DNA of 64,000 nucleotides from Morella rubra. Lineage: Eukaryota > Streptophyta > Magnoliopsida > Fagales > Myricaceae. The notes beneath the pieces are model-generated. The model had not been told where the DNA came from. It ran no database searches and saw nothing but the letters and a program-made list of their open reading frames with translations. Below, piece after piece: positions 11,701-23,700 of the stretch (position 1 is its first letter; every line of letters begins with the position of its first letter). Location: assembly GCA_003952965.2 (NCBI GenBank), contig CM025855.1:772840-836839 (forward strand), given 5' to 3'. Position numbers and translations under genes: made by a program.

Positions 11701-14700
11701 TTATCAAGATATAATTCAGTGGACCAAATTACTAGCACATGTAATGTATAATAGTGTTTTTTGCAGATAATTTGAGAAACAATGGGAACTAAAAGAATGT
11801 GACTGACTGGCTAATCACTTAGAAGTGGATGTTAAGCAGAACAGATCTTGGTGAGTTCAGTAGCAAATCCATCTGCCCAATTTTATAGACAACTAGCAAT
11901 AAGACATTGTAAAACGAAGGCAAAACAGAAAGCTTTTTCCATGAAAATTTAGTCCACAAAGGCATGAAAAAAAACACGCACCCTCAATGTTCCACGTGCT
12001 TGAAGGTTCTCCATGAGCCTCACAATTTTATGAATCATCTCTATCAAATCTGCGAGATCACTGAGAAGAAAAAGATCATAAGAATGAAAACAAAACATGC
12101 AGGAAAGAAACAAAAACATACTTATTTGAATTGGTGTTATGAGCAACCATACAGATAGAATTACATAATTCCTATAGAGAAGATTATAACTCTTCCTTTT
12201 CTGGCCGCCCAAGAGGGTTGTTTGGGGGGATGTGGGTTTGAGAAGGGGGATTCATGAGGGCAAGGGAAGAGCATATTGATCCCCTGGGATAGTTATGCAG
12301 GGATTCAATAATGCGGAGAAAGTAAAATTCACAGGACCGAGTAAAAATAAAAGTACATAGATTATACTAAACATAAGAAGTAATGCATAAAATACGACTC
12401 AAATGCATTTCTGAAACTGTGGCAATAAAGAAACATTTCTGGAAAGGATAAACATAATTAAGTATTGGTAACTTCCTTTAATTTTACTCAAAATATAACT
12501 TTTATTTTTGGGGTAAGCAAAAAATTTCAGGTAAGCATCAAAATAGAACTTTGCTTGTGTCTGAACTGGAAAATATCAAAAAGTGCTCATTAGCAAACAG
12601 TTGATCATTATGCTATGTACTTTATGAAAAGTGAATACACCTAAATATTATACCAAAAGAAAAGAAGGTGCGGAAAATCAAAAACCCCCCAAAAAAAAAA
12701 AAAAAAGAAAGAAAGAACAGAGAAAGAAAAGGAACAAGCATATCAGTCTAAGGAGGTGTTGTCCACACAAAACTGGAAAGTGAACATGCCAAAAACAATT
12801 GTATACGTTTCTATTGATATTTATTATCACGAACCAATGTCCAGCAGAAAAATTGAATGATCTGTCCTGTTCTAAAGATTGTAATATTGACATATGACAC
12901 CCTATAAGAAAGCCTATCCATATTTCCATTTCAATTTTCTGATATGGAACTGAAATGTTAAAATAAGCGTCTCGCCACCAGATTTAAAAGATAAAAAAAG
13001 AACTTGTATCAACAATATATGTACACATTTTCAGTTATTAAGATGAAGAAGAAAAACCTTTTTGGTTGTTTGTGCGTGTCAAATATTTTGATCAAACTTA
13101 AGAGAAACTGTGTAATCCCTTGATCAGTTTGATCATAAAATAACTTGTAAAGAAGGATGCGAGCTGTTTGCGGCTCCTTTGAGTCTTCTGGCAATAACTT
13201 AAGCACCAAATCTAGCATGCAAATCTGGAAACAGGAAAAGACAGTTAGGAAGGATATTTCAAGGCTAGAAATCAGAAAGATGGTTTAGGCAAAAGGCAAA
13301 TATCCAGTCCCTATTGTACTTTATATGATATGTAAGGTGATGTCTCAATTAACTTGCTAAACATCTTCCTGAGAATTTGCACATAAAGATTCCACCTCAA
13401 AAATGTGCATGATATAATACTCTGCGTTTACAATTAGAAAGTTGTGCATGGCTCATAGTGTCTATTGACCTAAATGCATTAAGAAATCTGGATAGAACAG
13501 ATAGAGTGGAGTGAGTCAGATTATCCCATATCCATACTATATGAGCAAACACACTAGACTGACACCACGTGTGTTACCTACAACTAAGTTTTTGTGCCTT
13601 CAGTGCATTAAACACACGTGAGGCTTCCCGAGAATTTTTTTTTCCAGGGTAAGTAAATGTCTTGTATAACTCCATTTCAACGAACTCATTCAGTGCCTTT
13701 CTAAGTCTTTCTCGAGGCTGTTTTCATGCTGGAATTTTCGGCTGCTAAAGTGAATTTCATTTATTATGACGAAACTTCAAGACTCAAGAATTAACTTCCA
13801 ATATGGAAAATGGACATGTATGTGAAACAGACTGAATTCCAAATCAGCTGTATTGCATATATTACATCCAGTAACACATCGCTTCCCACAGTTGTCACAA
13901 AATCAACATTTTTTTCCCGTAGAAATAAACTGAGCCATAAAAAAAATTCTCTTGCACAACTAATATCAGGGAAAAGTATTAATTGGAGCCATAACTTCAG
14001 TTGCACAATATGGTGATCCACTCCCTCTGAATCCTAAAGCAGGAATAAATAAGCATACGTTGAATATGCTATATATTTTCAAATTCAATGCAGGTGGGAA
14101 TAAGAACCTCAGCAAGCAAAGAAATGTTCATTAATGCATCCTCCATATATTTGTTGGGCTAGCAAAAGCAGAATAACAAACTTTGAGTTAAAAATCACCA
14201 TGGTTTTCATAAGAGAACCGGCTGCAGAGAGGAACTTGTAGTCCTTTGTTTCCTTTAGCCCATCAAATGCATTACGCCATTTTGAAACGACAAGCTGGAA
14301 CATCAACTCATTCATCGTTTGAGCGATCGGTCCACATATATCACCTTTAAAAATTGTGCAATCACCATCTTTATTAACTTCAAAAACGTCTGCTTCCATT
14401 TTTTGCTGGTAAACCACAGGAAAAGGAAGTGATCACTTAAATACTTTCTAACAACTAAAAAGATATTGAAAAAACAGCTAATCATAACAAAGCACTAAGA
14501 AATATGCAAAATTGAGACCGACAGATGTATCTGGAGATCAAGTATTTAACCAGTGGACTCTAACTCGAGGAAACTTCCATTTCACAACCAAGACAGAAGG
14601 TGAGGTTGTGAGTTTGCAACTCCCTGGGTGCATGTTTAATTATCAATAAGACAAAGAACCCAAGTCTTCAAACTCCCTTTCTTGCTTTCTATCGAAAACT

Positions 14701-17700
14701 GTATTGTATAATTTACATATGCAAAATATTTAATGACTATTTGTAAAGTTCTAAGAAAACTTATCTGACTATGGGAATCTTTCGTCGAACCAAATTTTCG
14801 AGGTTAGGAAATTTCACCAATAGACACGTTCAAAGCTCAATACATGTAGCATCAGAACCAAGTTTGCACTATTTAGGAACTTCGGGACCCACTAAACGAA
14901 ATAGGAGAGACATAATTAATTCTCCAGTCACTGGCAAGAAGATCCCATCATTGCTAGGGATTCGAGACATTTGTCAGACATCTGAAATTAGGTTGATCAT
15001 GCTTTAATTTTCCAAAGAACCTGAAAGGTTAGTTCTTTTCTCTGATTCTCTTTTCCTCTTTTTTTTCCGTTTCTAGTTATTGTTTTCATCCACTAAGTCA
15101 TCATAATCATTCAGTCAAAGGTTCGGCCAATTTTATTTTATTCCAAGGGTTGTAACAACCAACTACAAACTTAGGGCTGATCTAGCCTCTTGCCAAAATA
15201 TCCAATCAAAGAAATACCAAGTCTAGAAGTAAGGAAAGGAATAGAAATAGGAATAGGTCAAATTTAATGTCTCACCTTAGAATTCAAAAACTTGTGATAT
15301 TGAAAGGAAGTAACAAATTGCGCAACCCGAAAAAACACAATGACATCACTTTTCTGAATCACATGATGTTCCTTTACAATTTCTTCGCGAACAGACTGCA
15401 TCAGAACTGATAAAATTTTTGACTATAATGTTAAAATTGAAAGCTCGAATGGAAAAAAAATTTAAAACAAGCATTTATGTCCAAAAGACTTGCCATTGTA
15501 ACCGCCTGATAAAAATTGGCTCACAAAATCATGAAGCAATTCCAAAATTTTATCCTTTGTTGAAGGTAATCTTCCTATGTCCCATGCAACCCTTTTTATT
15601 GGACCCCGATGAATCTTTTGCAGTTTAAGTTGAGAATCACGAGATGCAGAAGTTGGGTTTCCCTTTACTACTGTCTTTGAACCATCCTGTAAGAAAAACT
15701 ACTGGCGTTACTGAAGCTTTAAATGACAGCACTTTCTAGCAAGGGCAGCTGTTGAACTTCTTACCATGGTAAGCTGTGTAAATGTCCCTATAAACTGTGA
15801 ATGACGAACCATATTCCGTGCTCTGGAAAGCCTTCTCTTCTCTTCTTCCTCCTCCATAATGGACTTGAGACTACCAACAGAAGCTTTAGTGTCATCATCC
15901 ACCTAATCAGTGACATGAATTATTATTGGACTACCAAATAGATGCTAATAAGCAACGGCAGAACAGGTAAAAGATGACTTTAACATGCAAAATACTGTGC
16001 AACTCAGCAGCCTGGAACATGAAGAGAAGGAAAATTGTCACGGAGCCAATGTATACCCTATGAGTGCAAGTCATTGTGGGAAAACATCTTTTTTTTTGGA
16101 TATGTCAATTTAGTTTCAGTATTTCACCTCCGAGCTCATAAGAAAGTTTATTTTATCTCTGATCTGGCTGTTATTGGTACCATAAAGATGCTGGAAGCAA
16201 AGGGAAACTAACCTTAAAATCCTTTAGACGTGCTTTGGCAATCAACTCTGGCTCTTGACCAATAAATATATAGTGGAAAATCTCCAGCAAAAGCAAGTTA
16301 TCCTGATGGAGATAGCCACAAGAACCACCAATGTTCCCAGTTATAACTAAAATTAAGTCCATAACGTTCTCATTGAATAATAGTTCCAGAAATCTCTCTC
16401 TCAGAAGCAAAAATTGATTAGCAGATCCCTCAGCCTTCTGCTGCAATGAGATTTCTTGAATAGCCAGAACATTACGAAACAAAGTAAGTACCAGTTGCAC
16501 CAATTTCCAGTCATCCTCTGTGAATGTTTCACTGTATGGCAAAGAATACACCAAAGCAATTATATACAAGTAGGAAGACAGTCTCTAAACTGAACATAAG
16601 AAGTCAAACAGGCAATACAAAGAACAATTATAAAGGATTTGAAACCAGTGTGGATATAACAAGAATCTGGGATGTTACAGTTATCCTAGGATCAGACTAG
16701 TTATCCATTCTTTAATTCAGCATGAAAGGGTTCGCTTTGCTGTGGATTGCGGTGGAGGAAATCTAACTAGGTGGATAGATAGACTCCTTTCCCTCTGTAA
16801 GAGAGAGTGAGAAACAAAAGAGTATTATTATTTTTTGGTCCGCGCTCGTTTTGGGTATGCAGGTACTAACAGTCCTCTCACTACGAACCAGCAAACATCA
16901 TCTGACTGGGTCTTGCCGGTCTCAACAACAAGAAAAACTAAATAACTAAGGATGTGTTTGAGTAATAAAATTTTGGGATGGTTAAAATTTTGAGTATGGA
17001 ATTGGTGAAAAAGTAAAAAATTTATAGGAGGTAGTGAAAAAGTGAAAAATTTTATGGGAGTTAGTGAAAAAGTGAGGAGAGAGAAATTTTTGAAATTATG
17101 ATAAAATTTTAGAGTAAAAATTTTGGTTAGTGAACATAGCCTAAATGAAATAACTAACTGCGGTTCTTGGGATGCAGGAAAAAAGTAATATAAAAGGCTA
17201 TACTTTTAAAATAAATACATAAGAAAAAAAAAGACAATGAACAAATTAGCTCAACCATACGTGTATTCTAATCATTTACAAATGCAAATGTGAGCCAATG
17301 ACCCATCACTTGTCCTAACTGCAGTAGAGCAGAGAATTCATTTTGGAATTATGTGCGATCCTTACCATTCCATTTTGGAATTATGTGCGATCCTTACCAT
17401 TCCAAACTTTCCAGTGGACTTTCAAGAAGGGAGACTATCACTGCAACAACATCGCTATACGTAATTGAAGACTTCAACTGCCATAGACATTCAAGCTGCT
17501 GTGAAATATCATTTGACGTGGGCTCAATAGGCATAGTAAGGAACACCAAAACCTTCACTGAGGAGCAGAAAAGAAAAGGTCAACCAGTAAAATATATGCT
17601 AGACATCATTTGGTACATACATTTCACATAAACATGATAGAGAACTAATTGAAACCTGCCTGCATTTAAAACAAAGCTGCGATCATCTTGGCAGTGTTCG

Positions 17701-18727
17701 ATAATAGGTATCAAATCTTTAGAGACAATGTTCCATTTACAGACTTGCTTAAACACATCTCGAGTTTGTGGATCATCACGCCTCAAAAACCTGAGCAAAT
17801 CCTTCAAATTATCTGCCAAAAAGTTGGAAGGCAATTACAAATGGTTGATCAGACCACTGAAACCTTTGCACACCAGTCACCCATAAAAGGCTAGTGTAAA
17901 ATGAAACCTCTTGAATGGTAATCACAAATAATTTAGTGAAATGGACGCTTAAATAGAATGCGTTCCCACTCTTATGTTTTTCATTATTTGGGATCGTAGA
18001 CAACAAACTCTTCTCAAGTGATAACGCCAAATTATATCTAAGGAGATGTTTTCCATTTCCAAAACCCCATGTAACATAAACCACAATTATATAGCAACTA
18101 AACTATTTTAGACAAGTAGTTTTGGTACAACCCATTTAGCCAAACAGATGAATTGTTTAAGTAACTACGACAAAACCTATTTGTGGAGTGTAAATGGCCC
18201 AGTCAAAAATTGATCATCCGATGGATAAAATAAGAAAACAACATTTCATCCGGATTGATTCTACGTCTACATTACACATCCCTCAAATATTCAAATTAAT
18301 ACCAGAGAGAAAGTAAAAAGTTTTAAACTGCGAACATTTTACCCCATATAACATCAACGGATGTAATCATTTTGCTTGATTGTGTTAAGTTCAGAAAAAA
18401 AATATATATATGTCTATTAAAGAGTCAGCTAGATAAACAAAAAAAAAATCCATAATTTCCTAAGCCTCTTTTCTTAGAGAATCAAACGAAAATTTCCACG
18501 CAATTGAGTTAGGCATTTATCTTTCGAGGGGAAAAAAAAAAAGAGTTAGGCATTTATCATTTCTCAACTCTTTTGCAGCTGAAAAAAAAAAATGAAGAGT
18601 TATGGAGGACATGTCTGAGTATACCTAGACAGTACTCGCCCTTGGAGTAGCCGATCCGATTGCCGCTCTCGTCCTCCTCGGCGATTCCAAGACCCGCGCA
18701 GATCACGGACAAGCCCTCCGTATCCAT
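5764..18727 (-). CDS. TIM: TIMELESS homologue, replication fork protection protein (19 exons placed)
   Basis: Plant orthologue of TIMELESS/Tof1/Swi1, a nuclear protein that works with TIPIN at replication forks. The start at 18727 gives MDTEGLSVICAGLGIAEEDE. Exons placed by splice sites and frame: 18625-18727, 17660-17812, 17398-17557, 16213-16531, 15765-15902, 15494-15686, 15276-15406, 14199-14405, 13058-13224, 11982-12060, 10160-10690, 9690-10060, 9349-9432, 9154-9255, 8651-8881, 8342-8401, 7932-8159, 7028-7190, 5764-6187. Family blocks include NLKDLLRFLRRDDPQTRDVF, KVLVFLTMPIEP, FTEDDWKLVQLVLTLFRN, RHSQFIGTF, DLVLKLLPEDSKEPQTARIL, a KKSRRKRKK-like basic stretch, and two repeated modules (LIAEVLDPDGKVSRAQISNK and SYMIAKALGAENEFSAVQVS). 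The tail is acidic and ends LRMVLDLEDD. The last junction is unresolved: exon 17 leaves two bases, which do not put exon 18 into the DQHVKPSCYSP frame that leads into the final exon. Introns 2 and 6 appear to use GC donors. Confidence 0.93.
7304..7506. mobile_element. MITE in TIMELESS intron 17 (internally deleted)
   Basis: The inverted ends are aaaaagtcactttgcaccccc on the left and the reverse complement of gggggcacagagtgactttcc on the right, both next to caatctcaaa. The related copy at 49104-49403 is about 100 bp longer inside, so this one has lost internal sequence. It lies between the last two coding blocks and is non-coding. Confidence 0.65.
11131..11609 (-). mobile_element. 5'-truncated LINE with 23-bp target-site duplication in a TIMELESS intron
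   Basis: The 23-bp direct repeat beginning cacaccattgtaggaacata occurs at 11131-11153 and 11587-11609. Between the copies, minus-strand frames encode the C-terminal zinc-binding region of a plant LINE reverse transcriptase (CGESVDHVL.HCSVARWLW ... VWKMIPSCIWWSL.RERNKR). The run of T at 11155-11163 is the poly(A) tail read from the plus strand. Domain, tail and long duplication together identify an L1-like insertion, in the same orientation as the host gene. Only the last roughly 430 bp were inserted. Confidence 0.88.
16950..17145. mobile_element. MITE in TIMELESS intron 3
   Basis: The ends are inverted repeats: ggatgtgtttgagtaataaa on the left and ggctatgttcactaaccaaa as reverse complement of the right. 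Repeated gtgaaaaagtgaaaaatttt units fill the middle. The size, end structure and lack of coding potential fit a MITE of the gtgttyg-type families common in plant introns. The target duplication is not clear. Confidence 0.6.
17339..17402. repeat. Perfect 32-bp tandem duplication across a TIMELESS splice donor
   Basis: Positions 17339-17370 and 17371-17402 are identical. Each contains cttaccattc, which read on the minus strand is GAATG followed by GTAAG, the 5' splice site of exon 3. Use of the donor at 17397 keeps the frame into exon 4 (LESLEC-ETFTEDDWK). Use of the second donor 32 bp downstream would shift the frame. Confidence 0.9.
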
Positions 18728-20723
18728 TTATGTTCTTTTTCTTTTTTCTCCTCTTTGTTGGCGTCGGAGGCTATGAAAATTGAAAGATTGGTTTACCGTT
18801 TCTGTGGAGAGAGAGGGAGAGAGAGATGAGGACTGTGGCTCTGAGACGTCTGATACGAGAGAGAGATGGATTAACAGTTAGACTTAGGGCATTATTAGTG
18901 GCGCCAAATGGCAATGCGAATTTTCCCGCGCTTCTGGGATGATATCGTGGTCTTGCGCGTAAAAGGAACCTTTCTGCATCCAGTAACGTCGCAGTCTGTG
19001 ATATCAGCCAATTTTTACAACCGGAACTTCGCCACTAAAATTTCAACACTTAATTAAAAAAATTATAAAATAATCTTTTTCCTCTCGTGGAATTCTTTTT
19101 TTCTATTATAATATTTATTTAAACATTCTTTCACTTTATTTTTTCATTAACTTTCTTAATTTATTTTTACTTTTTTACCCACTTTCATGTCTAAAAATTT
19201 TATACTCAAATACTTAATCATGAATATTAAACAAAGATTAGTCAGATTTTAGATTAATCACCTACACTAGAGTAGTTAGTTTGCACGCTATTTCTACTCT
19301 TGAAGTTCTAAAGTCCCCTAAAACAGTAAACCTAATTAGTAGAAATAGGCTGGCGATTTAATAACAATAAACTAATTCGTAATAAATTATTTATTAGTAA
19401 AATATACTTAACTCATTCTTAAAGACAGTCCTGACTTGCAAGTAATTATATTTTTCACTTCATTGGTTGAGGTCCAAATATTCTGACTTTGTTAGTATTT
19501 GAGATGCGGAACAATTCTAAAGATCCAAAATTTATCCGCATACTAATTTGGTGTCCAAAAGCAATAATTAACATGTGATCGATTTCAGTGTGATTTTTAT
19601 GCAATGAGAGGGAATAAATTATAACAATTATTAATGAAGTTATGTTACTCTACTACCACTTTTTGTGTTTTTGTTTATTTGAGCATTACTTTGTGGGGAG
19701 CACAATGGACTTCCAAGACCATTCATAAATTGGAAAATTACTTTCGGATCATAACTTGAGCAAATTTAATTATAAAATGAATAAATTGAAATGATTAATT
19801 TTATTAGCGTTCTAAAGCAGTTATTCAATCGTTAAAAAGAACGAACTTCCATTTCTTGATTTACAGTAAGTAGTTACGAGTTTGAATTCTACCACTTGCG
19901 AGCAATTTTTTTACTTGATTGATGCTCGGACCGATCTAAGTATTTGGAGTTTATTTATCAACTTGGTCAATGCATTTTGATGGACCATGTTTATTTGAAC
20001 TTGATACACAAAAGTAAATCTATATGAGTTGAGTTCATGTACAAATAACAGGTGCAACAAATTTTCCTTGAAAAAAAAAAAAGAATACGCTCGTTCTTCT
20101 AATTTTGAATTTAAATTTACTATCATATAATAATTTATATAACATCCGAATTAAGCAAGGTCATTATATATAATCATAATCCTTTCGTAGGTAAAAAAGA
20201 AAATCGTGCATCCATTTTGTGTCTAACTAGGATAGATCTTGGAGTCCATTGAGATTGGTTAAGAGGGTACGTAAAATTTCCGGGTACTCCCACAAGCCAC
20301 AAAAAACAGGATCACCATTTACGTGAGAGGGCATAAGCATATGCATCTTTCTAAAGCCACTATTTCTATTTCTGCAATTTCTTTAATGTGGACGTGTAGC
20401 AAAATTCTGCAGACAGAAATTACTCTTTCAACACAGATTTTAAACGGTGTCGCAATAACCCGATCTCGTGTTAACTTCTAAAACCCATTCCTCCCTGCCT
20501 AAACCTTAACCGCTTCGCTGTACTATACGTTGCTTCGATACAACCAAAGATCCCTCCCTCCCTTTTAGTCCCCTCAATATCTCCGCCCGACTTAGCGACG
20601 ATTTCTCCAATATTCCTGAAAATTTCTCTATTAATCCCTAATATCTCACGTCTCTCTCTCCATCCTCATTCTCTTTCTGTCTCTCTGAAGCCTTTCTCTC
20701 TCTATTTCCCTCACTCTGTGACA
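18728..20723. promoter_or_regulatory. Divergent intergenic region between TIMELESS and plastid pyruvate kinase
   Basis: The two genes are transcribed away from each other across 2.0 kb. On the TIMELESS side there is a GA-rich tract (gagagagagggagagagagat, 18809-18830). On the pyruvate kinase side 20640-20715 is a pyrimidine-rich (CT) tract just before the ATG; such Y-patches are common in plant core promoters and 5' UTRs. The middle (19020-20150) is AT-rich with no gene recognised. I could not choose a TATA box for either gene with confidence. Confidence 0.5.
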
Positions 20724-23700
20724 ATGGCGCAAGTGGTGGCCACGCGATCGATTCAGAATTCGGTGCGGTGCCCTAGCACTGGATCCGTACAGGACAGACT
20801 CGAAAAGCTAAAGAAACCTTCAACTTTCGCTTCCAAAGTGTTGGCACGGGATGAGAAGAACATATCCCGAGTCGTTTGCAGAAGCTTTCCACGCATTGTC
20901 ACTAGTAGAGCCGCACGTGCCGATCCCGAGGTCCTCCCCGTTTCGCCCGAGGACGTGCCAAATGTTAGTGCTATTTACAACTTGTTGTTCTTCATTTGTC
21001 ATACATCATATTGGAAAAGTTCTGAAGCGCTTATAACGTTTTTGAAAGGTTTTACTTTATTTTTCAAAATTTGCTTTTAAATTTTTTAAAAAAGGTCAAA
21101 AATTTGATGACTCTAGCTTCTTTGTTCGCTAAGTAGGCAATAACAATTCACAATTTTGATGTAAAAGCCAAGAAAATACATTGCTTTCTTAACTATCCTG
21201 AAGTAAGAAAAAGAAAGAAACTTGGTAGAATATCAAACCATAATCTTACTTACTCACCATTTCCATTTTGCTGAAATCAGAGAGAGGGGCAATTCCAGCA
21301 TCTAGAAGCTCAACAACTTCTCGATGTGGCATCGGTTGGCGTGTGGTCCAAGCCAATAGTTAGACGCAAGACGAAGATCGTGTGCACTATTGGTCCTTCT
21401 ACCAACACACGTGAGATGATATGGAAGCTGGCCGAGGCTGGAATGAATGTTGCTCGGATGAATATGTCTCACGGAGACCACGCATCTCATAAGAAAGTTA
21501 TAGATTTGGTTAAGGAGTATAATGCACAATCAAAAGACAACATAATTGCAATCATGCTTGATACCAAGGCAAGTTTTTGATTCGAAGTTGTGTGTATATA
21601 TATATGTATATTGGTTATGGGTGTATAGACGTATGTGTCTGTGTGGTTAACTCCCATATTGCATGGTAGTGGCAAGAATTAAATGTTGATATATCACAAC
21701 TGAAGCCGACTCGATAGCTTTTGGTTACGCGAGACTCGGTGTGTATCTCATCTACCATTATTTAGCTCAATAATACAGAATAAACTGGAAGCCTTATTAT
21801 CATATGTAACATAAGCAATCTTCCTTATGGAGCCTTCATTTATAACTTCGATGTGTCAAGAAGAAAGATTGAATAATGCAGAATATACGGAAAAATTTTA
21901 TTTCATCTGTAGCATAAAGAATCTTCCTTCAGGAGCCTTTATTTATAACTTCGATATTTCTGGAGGAGTTTTGAAGTATTTTTTATTTGGTCTTTGTGGT
22001 GTTTACTTAAAAAGTAAGTTGATAATTACCTCGTGGCATTTTGAGCGAACCTGAAGCAAGCAGGACATGTAATCATGTATTATGTGGCTTCATAAGATGA
22101 CTAGAATCTTTTGTAATTCTTTAGGTAAGAATATCTCGTCTCTTTGCTGTGAAGATGCCAACATAGAACTAATTTGTCACTGCCTGGGCATTGTAGAGAA
22201 TGAAAGTGTAACCTTGCTATTTCGTATAATGTTTTGCATTCCTGGTCCACTACATCTTGCTCATTGTAATTCTTGGTTTTGAACATCTTCTTTTTTTTTT
22301 GTATTGTAATTAATCTTGGTTTCTTTGCTTGCTGTCAGGGTCCTGAAGTTAGGAGTGGGGACCTGCCACAACCTATTACATTAACAGCTGGGCAAGAATT
22401 CACTTTTACAATTCGGAGTGGGGTTGGCACAGCAGATTGTGTTAGTGTGAACTATGATGATTTTGTTAATGATGTGGCAGTGGATGACATCATTCTTGTC
22501 GATGGTATTCTATATCTTATCCTTTCTGTTAAACGAGGAGTTTCTATTATGTGCAATGTCTATAGATCATAAGTACCAGTCAAATTTTAGTTCAGTCAAA
22601 TTTTAGAGTGTCTAATGCGTTAGTTAACGATGATAGTGTCAATGACAGTGCAAAATCCTGTACAGTAACTCTGGAGAGAGTCACTGCCCTTTTGATTATC
22701 ACATACACAATACAGAAAGATATTCATGCACTGAGGTTTTATATACTATCATATCAAGATGAAATATGCTTTCCAGCTACACTCATGTTTGGACTCGTGA
22801 ACACATGCATCATGTGTACACTTCTATATTTGTGTGCGAACTTACATGATTCTGTTGCTAATAAATTCTTCTGGGGGATGAGATCAATTCGGTTCATTCT
22901 GCTTGCCTATGAGTATTACGGCAATCAATATTATATCGCATGTGTCCTAAGATGAAATCAATATGCATTTAGGAATGTGTTATGCTGTCTTTCGGAAGTA
23001 AGGGTCCTATCAACCACGGAATTTAATATGTTACTTTTCAAGAGATTATGTACTTCTCTAACCGTATTAACATGTAATTTTCTGGGTATTCTTGTCCTTT
23101 GAGATTCGCTGGCTAAAGATTGTTGTAAAAGATGATGATCCAAATGCTTAGATTTTCCATTTCTTTTGCGTTGGGTCTTGGAGTCCTTTGGGCAATTCAG
23201 AGCAGTTACTAGCTTTTATTTTTGTGTTCATGGGATTCCACCTGAAGCGCTTGAGGGCAATTATTATAGAAAGTTCAACTTGTTACCTCTTGCCTACTGT
23301 TTTCCATAGGTTCAAGAACCTCCAAGACACATAAAATGTAAGCTAGCTATAAAATCCTTTGACTTTGTTTGAATTGTAAGTGTAGGTCTGTCGGCCCTGG
23401 ATTTAACTAAAATTAGAAAATTTGTTTAATCTCCTGTTATCATATATGCATTGATAAATCTTGATTTATGCTGTAGGTGGTATGATGTCAATGATGGTGA
23501 AGTCCAAGACAGAAGATTCAGTGAAATGTGAAGTTGTTGATGGAGGAGAGCTTAACTCTAGGCGTCACTTAAATGTTCGAGGAAAAAGTGCTACACTGCC
23601 TTCCATCACTGGTTAGACCCAGCAATATTATGTCCTCTGTCTCTGTTAAAGCTGAGAATGTATAGAAAGGTTTTCATTTTGCAAATAGATATAAGCGTTT

